Below, piece by piece: positions 1 through 12,126 of a stretch of DNA of 64,000 nt (position 1 is its first letter; each line of letters starts with the position of its first letter). Source of the stretch: Epiperipatus broadwayi (lineage: Eukaryota > Onychophora > Udeonychophora > Euonychophora > Peripatidae); contig JAQFVV010012672.1 in NCBI GenBank assembly GCA_028023455.1, positions 872,001 to 936,000 of the forward strand, given 5' to 3'. The notes under the pieces were generated by a model that searched no databases, was not told the origin of the DNA, and worked only from the letters and a program-made list of their open reading frames with translations. A program made the translations under genes and the position numbers.

Positions 1-1192
1 TTTATCAATTTAACATCAATTGGTTGCATTTTTACTTCTGCTAATCCAGACTTAAACCAGGGCACTTATGCACTATATTTTCCAATTGAACTGTTTATGA
101 TGTTTATATGGATTACTAAAGTACAGAACCAGTTCTGTCCAAGTAGCAGATCAAAATCTTTATTAATAGTATACAATGGGAGAAATTTAATCTTTGAATT
201 CAGTTTAACAAGTACTTTTTTTGCATATCAATTTTATTACCAATATCTGTTGCAATAATATCCATTTTTGTGTTATTTTTTTTACCAATATCCTCTGCTG
301 ATTTTCAACCAATTATATGATGAACAATAGGCCTGCGAACTTCATGTTATAATTACTATTCACTCTCCTTCAGATTTATAGTCCAGCTTTTGCTTAATAT
401 TAGCACTTCATTAGATACATGCTAAATGTCCTCTTTTCTTGCAAATAATGCATGTTTTATATTTGTAGTTTTTATTTAAATGGCCAGTTTTATCATAACA
501 GTAGCACATTATAACGTATTCTACTGATGTTGAATATACTGAGATTTCATTCAGCTATTGTGATAATGAATATTCTGAAACTTTGTCAAGCATAGTTTCT
601 TGTGTGACACATTTCTCCTTAGTACATTTATAGTTGAGATCACTCAATATTTTTCTGAAAATTAAATCCAACATGCTGTACAGAAGTTAATTTCCGAGCT
701 TAAATCACAATTCACCAAATTCCTCAATGCTATGTCATAATCTACATATTTTTCATGAGTTAATTATTTTCTGTTTCTTAGCCTTAATCATACTATTCAT
801 GTTTGTTATTTTCAGAGTGAATCTTAAACTTTTCATTCAATTCATGGTAACTTCAAGTATTTGAGAATCATAATTTATTACTAATTATACAACATATCCA
901 ACAAAACCTAAGAGCATACACTCAATCATTCCCCATCTATTCTTTTATGAGCATGTAACATTTCATATATTCTAGATAACTTTTTTATAAAACACATTCT
1001 TATCAAATACTTTTATATTATTACTTAATGACACCATTATTTTTGTTTTGGAGTTACTGGTATGACAATTGCTATTGTTCTCACAAAAGGCTGCTACTAG
1101 TTTTCTCTGCATAGGTACAGTTGAACTATTGACTGCATAATTCTGTCATTGTCTGCAGGTTTTTGAGCTGTAGACTGTGTCCATTCTGCCAT
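1..1192 (-). pseudogene. Ty3/gypsy-like gag to protease/RT linker relic, running off the left edge
   Basis: Read on the minus strand, a plausible gag start (MAEW) lies at 1192. Around 515-430 there are two adjacent zinc-knuckle-like segments, CYCYDKTGH and CIICKKRGH; the first has a damaged cysteine pattern. Closer to the edge, about 215-125, is the stretch FDLLLGQNWF, which resembles the LLGRDWL motif found after the gypsy protease. At about 50-10 is WFKSGLAEVKM, which resembles the segment just before gypsy reverse transcriptase. Several stops and frameshifts interrupt it, so it is a dead copy. RT and integrase would lie outside the window. The protease active site was not found. The element class is fairly clear; the exact clade is not. 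Confidence 0.6.
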
Positions 1193-2845
1193 GTCCCTGT
1201 GTATTAATTAGATATCAGTTGAGAAAGCATCAGTAACTTTAAATTAACACAAATTTAGTAGCAAAATTTATTTAATAATAAATACAAATAATTTGGAATT
1301 TCATAAAAAATAGTCTTATTAATCCTTTAGTGTTTTGCTCCTCACATAATAATATAAGTGTGTTTTAATTAGTCTTTTATACATGCTTGTTACTGTTATA
1401 TATGTGTATATGCTTTCCAGAACTTAAGTTTCTGGCAATTCAATATTTTACTTTAACCTATAATCTGGCATAAAAATTAAACATCGTACTCCCAAGTTTT
1501 TTTTTTGCGCGCACTTAGTACAGTTTTCATGCAATAATCAGTTATTTCTCTACCAATCCTAATTTTAGATTTTTTTTTTTTATACGAGTCCAATCTTTTG
1601 CATACAAATGACTAATTTACATAATAATCTGTTTATTATACTTGCAAATTATTAATATCAGTGTATGAATTTTTTTCTGGTGTATTTTAAGATAATTCAA
1701 TAGCAGTCTATTTGCATAAATATGAAATCGTTTTATTTGCAATCTATATAATATACAGAATTATTCCACAATAATTTTTACTAAGTTAAAATTGAACACA
1801 TTAATATTAGTAACCCAATTATGCAATTTTTTTGTCAATTAGTACAACTGCTAAATATAAAGTGGTGAAATAGATAAATGTAAGGCAATAAATATTACAA
1901 AATTATTGAAAATGTTTAATTGCAAAAAAAATTGAAATATAAAATCTTAAAATATTCAAAAGTATAAGGTAAGTTACATGACATTTAATAGATGATGAGC
2001 TAAGTAGAATGATCCATTTTGGCCTAGATAAGATTTTGTGATGCCAAGAGATAGAAAGAAGTGAGTACCCAAACTATTTAAAATAAAACCACATTTTTTA
2101 AAGAGAAATCAATAGAACTTTGAATATAAATGAAAATTGGAAAAAGTATGGGACAAAAAATGTCAACCCTAATCTTAAATTGAATCAGAAGACTAAATAC
2201 TTAAATGTTTTTTTCTACATTTTTATCTTAAATCAAATACTTAAGAATTCTATAAATATGGTATTTATATATTGAACATCAATGCACATTTGATTCATTC
2301 ACATTAGTTAGGTGATTTAATTCATAAGAAAAATTGTTTCAACACAGTAATTCTATCACATGACTTTCTGCTCTACATTAATTGTAGTAATTCCCTGCTG
2401 ATTGTACTTCAGTGTTTTTTATTATCCCGAGTAATTTTCCTTCAGTAAATATGACCAAGAACTAGAAACTAGTGTGGGAATTTGAATGTAGTCCTATCAA
2501 CTAATGTCCATTGATGATTGCTTTATAATAATTATGGCTATGAATGAAATGAATTATGTGTATTTTTAATATAGGCCAAGAAAATTAGTAAATATGGAGA
2601 TAATTATTATTTCAGGAAAATACAAATTCCCTATTTCTTTTTCATTCCTAACAATGTATTAGCATAAGATGTCTGAACATTTCGGCAGCTATGATTATTA
2701 AACTTGACAATAGCAATCTATTAGGGATGCCAATCAACATTTAGCACAAAAACTAAGAATTAACATTTAATTTAAAAGTAAACTAAAAATTATTGTATTT
2801 ATTTAAACAAGTATATTACCTATACTGAACTTAATGTAAATAGAA
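1193..2845. other. AT-rich stretch without recognisable genes
   Basis: Homopolymer runs and AT-rich sequence with no frame longer than chance. The part next to 1192 could hold the 5' leader or LTR of the gypsy relic, but I see no second copy to define it. Confidence 0.5.
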
Positions 2846-2849
2846 GAGA

Positions 2850-3060
2850 CTTGAACTAGACTTCAAACTTCCTAGAGCTATCTACTCCATCTTATTCAAC
2901 TGATACACATGATCTGGACCAACTGATGAGTGTTGGTTCAGCACAAAATACATATATTGGAGATCATTTATCTTTTTCATATGTGGTCATGTATTGGTTG
3001 TAAAAGATGGAGTAGAGGGATGTACAGAGCTTGAAAGTCTTCAAATCCTTTCTAATTGTT
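2850..3060 (+). repeat. Family B repeat, palindromic copy
   Basis: The left arm (about 2850-2912) is an inverted, diverged version of the right arm (about 2985-3060): TATCTACTCCATCTTATTC on the left answers AAAAGATGGAGTAGAGGGA on the right. The centre carries a hammerhead-like core listed separately. The same family occurs at 38.1-39.7 kb and 59.3-59.65 kb. The arms correspond to the tRNA-like part of the family. Confidence 0.6.
2918..2961 (+). ncRNA. Hammerhead-ribozyme-like core (family B), one core base changed
   Basis: ACCAA, then CTGATGA, a 5-bp stem II (GTGTT/AGCAC with loop GGTTC), then AAAA where GAAA is required, then ATACATAT as a short stem III, then TTGG pairing with the opening CCAA. 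The G-to-A change in the GAAA box would be expected to abolish cleavage. The fold was read by hand. Confidence 0.45.
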
Positions 3061-3637
3061 ATTAAATTTGTATTTTGTTTTATATATAGAAAGTAGCTGT
3101 ACTCTCAAAAAGGTTAGGATTTTAGTTTAAATATATTGCTCATGTGTTAAACTAAGTAATAGTATTAAGTATACATTCATATATATCCAAGACATGACAA
3201 AACAACAAAAAAATGTAACAAAATTGATAATTTACAAATAATCATTTGTAAATAAATATAACAATTCGTCAGTTTTTTACACTGCCTTGATAAGAACTCT
3301 TAAGAGTTGAAAGCGCTTGGAAATATTATTTAGTTGTTATTTTATTTTATTTATATTAAAGAAACTCTGTTTTAACAATTGACAAATTGTTATATTTATA
3401 TTAACAGAAGTATTATTTATTTATTCATTTGTAAATAATTAGTTTTATAGAATTTATTCCTGGCATGCTATTTAGAAGTTATAATATATTTAAATATGCC
3501 TTTTTTTTTCATGATCATGCATTTCCAATTTGAATAATTGCATATAATATTCATTTACTTATGGTAATTAAATTTCAGAAGATACAGTACTTGACATTCT
3601 ATTTGCATTACATATTTATGTGTTTTTAAATATATAT

Positions 3638-4035
3638 TATAATGGTTGATGAAACCTAACTAACCTAATCTGCTATACCAGAACGCCACCAGGCCATTTG
3701 AACTTGTAAAATGTATACGGTAGGCAGGTACGCAGGTTTCTTTTTTACGTGTATGCATGCATATGTGCGCAATATACAGTCTGGCAGTACTTTTACATCT
3801 ACATTATAATCTATAACTTTAAAATATAAACAATTCATTTAAAAAACTTTTTTTTTTGTTACTGGCATAACCTATTTTTAAAATTCTCAGGGTACTCGTG
3901 CTTAAAGTGTATCGGTCCACATTGGTTGGCCAATTATAATGGTTGACAAAACCTCCCTAACCTAATCTGCCATACCAGGACGCCATCAGGCCATTTGAAC
4001 CTGGAAAATTTATACAGTAGACAGGTATGCACGGG
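3638..4035. repeat. Two direct copies of a ~100-bp dispersed repeat
   Basis: Copy one spans about 3638-3735 and copy two about 3932-4035. Both run through CCTAACCTAATCTGC, then CCAGGACGCCA (copy two), then AGGCCATTTGAAC. A third, inverted copy lies at about 15740-15830. On the minus strand the repeat contains AGGTTCAAATGGCC, loosely like a pol III B box, but no convincing tRNA fold was seen. Class unknown. Confidence 0.6.
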
Positions 4036-4039
4036 AAAG

Positions 4040-6500
4040 GTTACCTTTTTATCGAACTGAAAGCACCAGTCGCTAACTCAGGGAGAAGCTGAGCTCAAAA
4101 TATCATACTGTATATTCAAATTTCTAATGCTTACTTTTAAATATTAATAAAATATATAAAATAAGTTACAGCCAAAATTAATTCAACAAAACATTTTACT
4201 ATAATGCACACACGCATTAAAAAGATTCTGAAAATTAAATCAACTAAATATATTTGATTTGGATTATATGCACAGATAAAAGCGTTTAATAGATTTAAAT
4301 ACAATTTTAATATTTTATTAAGTGTGAACATGCTACATAGATTATGCAATAACCAACCCAATCTCTTTTAATCTTAGGCCAAAAATCTCAAATTTAAACC
4401 AATGCTAGCTTACTGATATACCGATGTGACCAATGCAAAATGAGATTATTAGCATAACACTATCATGCTGACAGGAATTTTATATCTACCATGATATCAG
4501 AAAAATAACGAATCATGGTGAGAAGGAATTTTCCCCATGATATAAGAACGAAATTATACGAGAAGCTCTGTAAATGATGATAGCAGTCTTTGCCGGTTTA
4601 CTGTCCCAGTCAGAGCATAAGAAAATCAATGGCATAGGAAATATGTCTACGACCATTGTCAGTGTGATGACTACTCTTTTGGGTTATATGTTCAGGTGGG
4701 TTTTATATCCTGTATGCTAACGTGGTACAAGAGAATGAGTATCCAATGCACCTACTCAAGTTACATTGACATAAAACATCCGTACATCTATCCACTAGCA
4801 CTGATCCAACTACGAAACAATTAGCCCAAAATTAACACACTTTAAACTAACAATCTTACAAATCTATGCAGCCATTCATGCTCACTTCAAATAATTAATT
4901 TAAAAGAAATTACAAGAATGGAAATGATATTAAGCATATTTTTTAAAAAATAGATAAATAATCTAAAATTTAGTCAGATAAGAGATTTCTTTTAAAAATT
5001 AAGTGATGCTTAAAATACTGGAAAAAGTTTGCATTATATGATTAATGTTCATATTTCATTTAAAAGAAACGTTTATACTTTCCAATGCTATAGGTAAAGT
5101 CCGTCTTTGTAATCCTTGATGCATGATAGAATTCAAAGTTCTTTCCATTTCCTATTCTTCTAGATGGAGAGAAGTCCATGGCTGGCTATTTTCTGGGAAC
5201 CATCCTATTCTGGAGACTGCTTCAGCTGCTGCAAATATGGGAAATGTAAATTATTGCTGACCCCTACATTTTGGAGATCCGCAATACACCTCTAAATATA
5301 CTTAATAATATACAATCAGCAAGAACAATCCAAAAATCTCTTCTCTCTTCAAAGTTTTTTTTCTCTGTGAACTCTTTATCAGTAGTATTTTTTTAATTTA
5401 TCTCTTATCTGACTATATGCCCAAGGGCCTGTTTGCAATTACGTCAAAATAAAAAATGTCCATTCTAAGAATAAAAATAACTAATTAACAGCATTTTTTA
5501 AAAAATTCTTTTATATTAAAAAGAATCTTGTTTTTAGATTTTAATTTTAAACTATATAATTAGTTTGCCATCTGTGCAATATATATATATATATATTAAT
5601 TTGAATCAAATTATTAAATCCCCCCCCCCTTTTTTTATACATATATTTCTACTCGAGGGTGATTTTATATTTTTTTTTACTTCTATTTGAAAGAAATGTA
5701 ATGGCATATACTTATTCTGTTATAATATATTGCTTTTGAATAGAATCATGCATTTCTAATTTAATATTGTTTTGGCATATGTGGAGGGGAGATAAGACTG
5801 ATTTCATCTCCAGGGTTGCATGATAGTATCCCTGTTCCTGATTAATACCATAAATTTTTTTAGTTATTTTTTTTTGTTTTTATTTATTCATTGACATAAG
5901 GGCCTAACAATTTATTCATTTTTATGCTTAAATATAATTTGATTAATGAACTTCATTAACAAATATTGACAATGGCAGTAATTATCAACATGTGTCCAAA
6001 TAAAGTGATTGGTACTCTCTTCAAGCTGCCTGAAGTCCTATCTCTGAATCAATGCATTATTGTGTAATAACATACTCTATCTATTCACTACAAAAATGTA
6101 AGATATTAGCATATATATGTAAAGGATAAAAATATATTTTAAGGAGGTTGTATAATTTAAAAAGTACTCAATAAAAGATTGTTAATTTATTATGCATTCT
6201 ATTATTTTTTAAAGCAAATCATTTATTGTATTTGATATTTTTTAATATTGTTTAAAATAATTTATAAAACAATATAGAAAAGTCAGCTTTTTTGATTATT
6301 GTAAGTTTAGATCTTTTAGTATATAAATAATGTGAAGCTACAGCTCATGTTCATTTTTTTTTATAAAAGAGAGACTTTATTGAGTATAAAATGTTTTAGA
6401 AGATAATGAATTTTTTTGTCCATAGCATTTCCAGAAATTGAGCAACCCATGGAAACTCAAAGCATTAATCCATGAGAAAATTAACCATTAAAGACAAATG
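4040..6500. other. Stretch without recognisable genes
   Basis: AT-rich sequence with a short dinucleotide run near 5581-5596 and a C run followed by T at 5621-5637. The slightly GC-richer part near 5090-5300 gave no recognisable protein in any frame. Confidence 0.45.
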
Positions 6501-6502
6501 CA

Positions 6503-8250
6503 TGTTACAATTATGAATTATTTGTAAAGTCTATAGTTTAAATATGAGTAGCATTTTAGGAGTATAATATTGAGAAATCCAATTTGAGATAGATAAGTTG
6601 AGAATAGGAAAACCCTTGGAGATAACAACATTAGAAATAATTTCAATAGGATGAATAATTTGCAATTAAAATCATTAGACCAAACTGCAGCTTACTTTGC
6701 AATAATACTTGGATAAAATCGTTTATAACAAAAACGCTATGAATAGCATTTTTTCCTCCTTGTGAATGAGAAAATCAACATTGGTAATGATCCCCACAGC
6801 ATGGGGACCCTCCCAACCATCAGACTCATTTAATCAGCAAAGTTGGGTGTAATGAAAATTTTAATTAAAATGTACAATTAGAAATTATTTGTAAAGTCTA
6901 GACTTCAAATATGAATACTGTATGGTAAAGGTTTACTTTAGTGGCCACATCATGTTTGTTCTCTATTTTTTAAAATTAAAACTTTTTAAAATTAGATCTG
7001 GAAAAAAAAAGAAACACATATTGGTAATAAAAATTATTAAAAAATCTTACGTATATTTTCGATTTGTAACTATATTAGAATTAGATTAAAATGTAAAAGA
7101 TAATAAAAAAAACATTTACCTTTTTAAGCATAATTGTATCCTATGCAGACTAGGAAGTTGGAGAAAAAAGCGACTTTTGATTTGGAAAGTCAACATTTTT
7201 ACTTTTATTTTGTACAACACTTAGTTTTGACCATTTCTTAGATGAATATTACATAAAACATTTGTATCGATAAATTGAATGTTGGATTAATTTACACTAC
7301 ATTAATTAAAAGAATTACTTTATTTATTTGAAACTTAAAAATTTAAACTATCTATATTTATAACTCTTGTTAAAAATGTTTACTTTCCGAATCAAAATAG
7401 TCACTTTTTTCTCCAACTTCGTAGTCTGCATAGGATACAATTATGCTTAAAAAAATAAATGTTTTTTTTTTGTTATCTTTTACATTTTAATAAATTTTAA
7501 TCTAATTCTAATATAGTTACAAATCAAAAATATACGTAAGATTTTCGAATAATTTTTATTATGAATATGTGTTTCTTTTTTTTTTTATCTAATTTTAAAA
7601 ATAGTTTTAATTTTAAAAAATAGAGGGGAACATGATGTGGCCATTAAAGTAAACCTTTACCTAGTGTTTTAGGAGTATAATATTGAGAAATCCAATTTGC
7701 GGTAGATCATTTGAGAAATAGGAAAACCCTTGGAGATAACATAAAATATGGACTAAATCAATCTACTGTTCAGTTCTTCCAAATGGCCTCGAATATATTC
7801 ACAAGATAGCAATCCTGAATACTTTGGAAAAACTATGGAGAACAAGGAGGAAAAAATCCAAGCTTCAAAATGTCTGCTGAAGACCATTCTAATCCATCAT
7901 GAAAATCACATGAACAGCAAAAGATCAGCCCTATCAATAACAACATTGGAAGTAATAAAATTAAATAAGGTAGATCACTTGTAATTAGAATCATGACGCC
8001 AAACAGCAACTTATTTTGCAATAATACATGAATAAAATCATTTATGATGATAACGTTAAAAAATCACCATAAATAATGTTATTTTTCCTATCTTGTGAAT
8101 GAGAAAACCAATATTGGTAACGATCAACACAGCAACCTCATCCCAGCCCCTTCCTTCGAAAGAACTAGGATTTAGGTACCTGGGGTCTCCCAACAACCAG
8201 ACTCATTCATTCAACAAAATTAAGTGAAATGAAAATTTTCATTAAAAGGT
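6503..8250. repeat. Tandem duplication of a ~370-bp unit, second unit interrupted by a MITE
   Basis: Unit one is about 6503-6870. Unit two starts at about 6871, breaks at 6922, resumes at 7662 and continues to about 8250. Shared landmarks include TTTAGGAGTATAATATTGAG (6556 and 7671), GGAAAACCCTTGGAGATAAC (6608 and 7721) and a GTGAATGAGAAAA stretch (6761 and 8095). Unit two also has about 195 bp (7743-7937) that unit one lacks. The break in unit two coincides exactly with the inverted-repeat element at 6923-7661. Confidence 0.75.
6923..7661. mobile_element. 739-bp inverted-repeat element (MITE) in a TA target
   Basis: The ends are inverted repeats of about 280-290 bp (6924-7204 and 7371-7661), starting GGTAAAGGTTTACTTTA on the left and ending TAAAGTAAACCTTTACC on the right. 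The 166-bp centre holds no coding sequence. TA flanks both sides (6921-6922 and 7662-7663), and the intact tandem neighbour near 6548 has one TA at the matching point. TA duplication suggests a Tc1/mariner-type transposase acting in trans, but the tips are not the classic Tc1 CAGT ends, so superfamily is open. Confidence 0.75.
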
Positions 8251-8775
8251 AAAATCTCTGCAGAAATCTTTTGTAATTTCAATGACTGCCATATAATTTA
8301 CATAGCATTTTTATAAAAGTTGAAATTATTCTTACTTGTGATTACATTGTTGATATAGCTTGTATATGAAAAGAGAGCTAAGAAACTCCCCTTTTTAATA
8401 GAGATAGTTTTAGAGAAAATTAATTCCCTAAACTAGGAAAAAGAGAATGAAACCGGGAGATAAAAACAGAGTTAAATGGAGTCCTTGACTCCCTCTAATG
8501 GACTATGTTTATTTTTTTCACTGCTTAAATTGAGTTAAGTATCATAAAGCAAAATTTATATCATATATATAAAGAATGAGCAGATAATAAATAAAAGAAT
8601 AGAGAAAAAAAAAATTTTAATACTATAAAAAGTTACCTTTTTTTTTATTTATTGTAAGTTGACATTTTTTAAGAAGATAAATGTTTCGTTCTTATTTTAT
8701 ATATATATAGCTTATCTTATTATTATCATATATATGTGTGTGTGTTTCTGTTACGTGATGAAGGTTAATACTTTT

Positions 8776-8900
8776 TTTTTTTTTTTTCATATGTCATAGC
8801 ATCGGCCGGGACGCGAACCCACAACCGTCTGCAACCAACTACTTGCTTGCGTAGTTGCTTGCATGGCGGCTGCGATACCTCTCGGCTAACAACGCAAGAC
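8776..8900 (-). mobile_element. tRNA-derived SINE with perfect 14-bp target-site duplication
   Basis: On the minus strand it starts GTCTTGCGTTG, contains an A-box-like TTAGCCGAGAGG, a long variable-arm-like region, a B-box-like GGGTTCGCGTCCCGGCC, and ends GCTATGACA then an A-rich tail (plus-strand T run near 8772-8787). The first and last bases can pair as an acceptor-like stem, so the source looks like a long-arm (Leu/Ser type) tRNA. AGGTTAATACTTTT occurs at 8762-8775 and again at 8901-8914. A sister copy is at 9770-9874. Confidence 0.8.
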
Positions 8901-8934
8901 AGGTTAATACTTTTAAAATCAGACAAATACCCTA

Positions 8935-9225
8935 TTATAAAATTTACTTTCTCACGTGTTAATTAAATATATGTAAAATTGCTTTATCACATGAGAATAT
9001 CAAATTCAATAGTAATTCTCTTGCTGCACCCATATTTTAAAATTGACTTTTTCACATGTTAAATATATTTAAACTGACTTCCCTAAAAGCTTATCTGTTT
9101 CTTAGTAAAAGTTTATCAAATTCAGTAGTATTTCTCTTGCAGTACCAGTGCCATTTTAAATTTTATTTTAACATGTGTTAAATATATATTTAAACTAAAA
9201 TCCTAAAAGTTTATCAAATTCGCTA
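8935..9225. repeat. Three degenerate ~100-130-bp tandem units
   Basis: Units share TTCACATGTTAAATATATTT-like and TATCAAATTCAGTAGTATTT-like segments and TTCTCTTGCAG. Divergence is considerable, so the duplication is old. No coding potential. Confidence 0.6.
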
Positions 9226-9769
9226 TTATAACTTATCTAAATTGTCATTATTCATGTGGAAAATTAAATATGTCATACAAACTATTTAATTCATTTAAAA
9301 CATATTTACAAACCAAATTTTACTTTGCTTTACCAAAACCTATACTTTTTGCTTAAAAAAATTTCTAACTCTGTAATCTATTAGTCAGTGCTGCCCTCTT
9401 TTTTTATTTTTGGGTTGTTATTTATAAGAAAACAATTGTGATATAGATTTTTCATGCATTTTTATACTGCAAATTACAATTTTTTTTAAAACAAAGTAAA
9501 AATGTATATGCTAGTAAAATTTTATACAAAAAAAGAAAGTAAATCATGCTAGATTCTGCAAGATTGGTAATGCTGAATTATAAAGTCACAAACAAACTCA
9601 TATTTATATGTTAATTTACATATATAAAATAATAATTAAGCAATAATAAATAATTTACAAAACATTTTTATTTATCTAGACTAAAATCCATTATTAATGA
9701 TTTTTTAATGAATTTCAGTTTTTACTGTTCATGCTATATATATTCTAACTTAAAATTTTCTAATATCTT

Positions 9770-9874
9770 TTTTTTTCTCATGTGTCATAGCATCAGCCGG
9801 GATACGAACCCACTAACCCGGGACAACTGCTTTTAAAGCAGCTGTTGCTGACCTCTCGACCACCAATGCTTGAC
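9770..9874 (-). mobile_element. tRNA-derived SINE with perfect 16-bp target-site duplication
   Basis: Same family as 8776-8900. Minus strand begins GTCAAGCATTGGTGGTCGAG, carries the A-box-like GGTGGTCGAGAGG, then a CCCGGGTTAGTGGGTTCG segment with the B box, and ends GCTATGACACATGAG plus an A tail. AATTTTCTAATATCTT is present at 9754-9769 and 9875-9890, proving insertion by target-primed copying. It is too altered in the anticodon region to be a working tRNA gene. Confidence 0.82.
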
Positions 9875-9894
9875 AATTTTCTAATATCTTAAGA

Positions 9895-10710
9895 GTAACT
9901 AAATAGCATTCAGTGTGAATAGTCTAATTAGCTTTTTTTTTCCACATATACAATTACCTTTAACTATTTATGTCTAAATAAATTTCTAGACTTATTTAGC
10001 AAGTGCAAAGTTCAACCTTTTAGGGTCTCTGGGCCATATTGCAAGAACAGTTGTCTTGGTTCATGCATTAAATACACAAACACTACCAAAAGTTTTTAAA
10101 CAAAAAAAAAAGTCTGTGCATAAATTTTCATGATGTCCTCTACCACAGTAAGCAAAAAGTGTTCACACAATACTGCTAATTTTGCAGTGGCCCATTCAGA
10201 GAGTCTTTTAAAATCATCGAGTAGGCCCCAAGTTTATGAACATTAATATAGAAAATTTTTATATCCATATCTTAAAAATTAAACCATTGCATAGTGACAA
10301 ATTATTTTACAAGCTGTGGCTGCTATTAATCACATTTCCAGGTTGTTAACAGTAAGCCAATATCTTAATCATTATCATAAATACTTTGGAAAGCTTCTTA
10401 AAATAACCACCATAATTACAGACCCTACAGCAATTTTTCAAAATATATGTAGACAATTCTCATTGGATAACATGCAAGATCTTTTACTTTCGATTGCATC
10501 ATTTTCAAGTTATTTTGTCAACTCAATCCATTACCTCTATAATCTACCACATATTAAAAATATCTAAAAAGTATTATAAAGTAGCAAGATTGACATTACT
10601 TGATTCAATTTTCTGATGTACCCAGAGATAATTTTAGGAATTTAATAAATATTGTATTATTAAGTATTTCAGAAAAAATTACGAAACTATTAATAGAATT
10701 TATACAGATT
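9895..10710. other. Stretch without recognisable genes
   Basis: AT-rich; an 83-codon frame at 10316-10567 has no recognisable motif and biased composition typical of chance frames in this DNA. Confidence 0.45.
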
Positions 10711-10713
10711 CAG

Positions 10714-11151
10714 TAATATTTACTAAGGCTGTAACCTTTAGGAATAAGCGTCTGAAAAATTTGAAGGTAGGGACCTCTACAGGTCTAAGCCACAAGCTTA
10801 CACTATGAAGAAAAGAGGGAAACCCTTCTTTACTTCAACCTACTTTTATATATGAATAGGTGAATAGATTTCTTACTATAAGATCTTTCCATTGACTCGT
10901 AAATCGTAAGATTTTGTGAGTATTAATGTATAATAAGAATTGTGGATTTAATTAGTGAAGTATTGAATAGCTTCACACTCTTAGATCTAACCACTTCAGC
11001 TTCACCTATTCATATATAAAAGTAGGTTGAAGTAAAGAAGGGTTTCCTTCTTTTCTTCATAGTGTAAGCTTGTGGCTTAGACCTGCAGAGGTCCCTACCT
11101 TCGAATTTTTCAGACACTTATTCCTAAAGGTTACAGCCTTAGTAAATATTA
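10714..11151. mobile_element. 438-bp inverted-repeat (foldback) element
   Basis: The arms are about 140-160 bp and nearly perfect: AATATTTACTAAGGCTGTAA on the left mirrors TTACAGCCTTAGTAAATATT on the right, and GTAGGTTGAAGTAAAGAAGG in the right arm mirrors the left arm. The centre (about 10870-10995) is unpaired and non-coding. The mirror symmetry stops at about 10714 and 11151. I could not settle a target-site duplication because the outermost bases are themselves AT palindromic. A non-autonomous DNA transposon is most likely. Confidence 0.7.
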
Positions 11152-11439
11152 TTTAATATAATAATGTGTGTTTAATAAAATTTATAATTACAGATTCAGT
11201 GTTTAAGATATAGATATTTTTAATAACACAACTACTTCAATAATGATACAAGAAGTCTAATTATATTATACATCACTCTAAACTTTAGAGTTAAATGTTG
11301 TTCAAAATTTACTTCATAAAATGTATTGCTAAAATATGTTAATGCATTAGTAAGCTACAGCAAACAATAAAATATTTAAGTAATATATATATATATATAT
11401 CTTTGATGTTTTTTTAGTATTATTTTATTACAAAAAGAA

Positions 11440-11880
11440 AAGAGATGAAACAAAACTAATGGGATATTTGAAATTGTATTTGAGAAACTAATTTGGTTTG
11501 ATGGATTTAAATGCAATTCTTAGTAAGTTACCAAGGTACTCATCTGCTAATGTGGTTTTAATTTTACTCTTAGTACATTTCATTCTTGAAAATAGGTGCT
11601 GTTAAAAATGATTATAGGAATAAGGCATGACTGTGAAGGAAGGGATATTTATCTCTTGGAAGATGGTAACAGTCCAGTGAAGAAACAGGATCAAATTTTT
11701 CTTTAAATTGAATATCAGGTTGTAGTTTTATACATTCAATTTGAAAATTGGCAGTTAACATTTATGTCAACTGAAAATGGAATCACAAATATAGCAACAT
11801 TTCAATTACTTTTTCTGGAAATCTTTCAAATTCTTGTATCAAATTGAAAAACAAGGCTGCATATTTTTTGCTATTCACAC
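11440..11880 (-). pseudogene. hAT-type transposase C-terminal region, decayed
   Basis: Minus-strand reading, across frame breaks, gives NLIQEFERFPE, then FKEKFDPV followed by YHLPRDKYPFLHSHAL, then LADEYLGNLLRIAFKSIKPN. This order matches the end of hAT dimerisation domains in ZBED5/GTF2IRD2-like transposases, where a conserved EKFD, a KYP segment and a final L-x-D-EYL-LLRIA block occur. The region has stops and a lost segment between KYP and LADEYL. Only about 150 codons of the C-terminus are visible; the DDE catalytic part and the terminal inverted repeats were not found. Confidence 0.6.
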
Positions 11881-12126
11881 AACTGTTTAATATGTTGGAA
11901 TGCATAAAAATATTTACCTTAATTTGAACTTATAAGTTTAGTTTCATTTGGAATATTGGTATAATTTGAAATGTATCGATAAATCATTAGGAGCACATGT
12001 AATATCTGATATTAAAACAGGCAAAACTCTCCATACAGTAGTACCACTCAGTGCAAGCCAGAATAATCAATGGATGCCAGAAGACTTGGTGCATAAAATC
12101 CCTATCTAGTGCTTACTCGTCCAATA

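Noticed and set aside
4137-4361. 74-codon hydrophobic minus-strand frame
   Set aside because: AT-rich sequence gives I/L/F/N/Y-rich frames on both strands; no further evidence.
8793-8900. Genuine tRNA gene on the minus strand
   Set aside because: Target-site duplications and an A tail show it is a retroposed SINE; the anticodon region does not fold properly.
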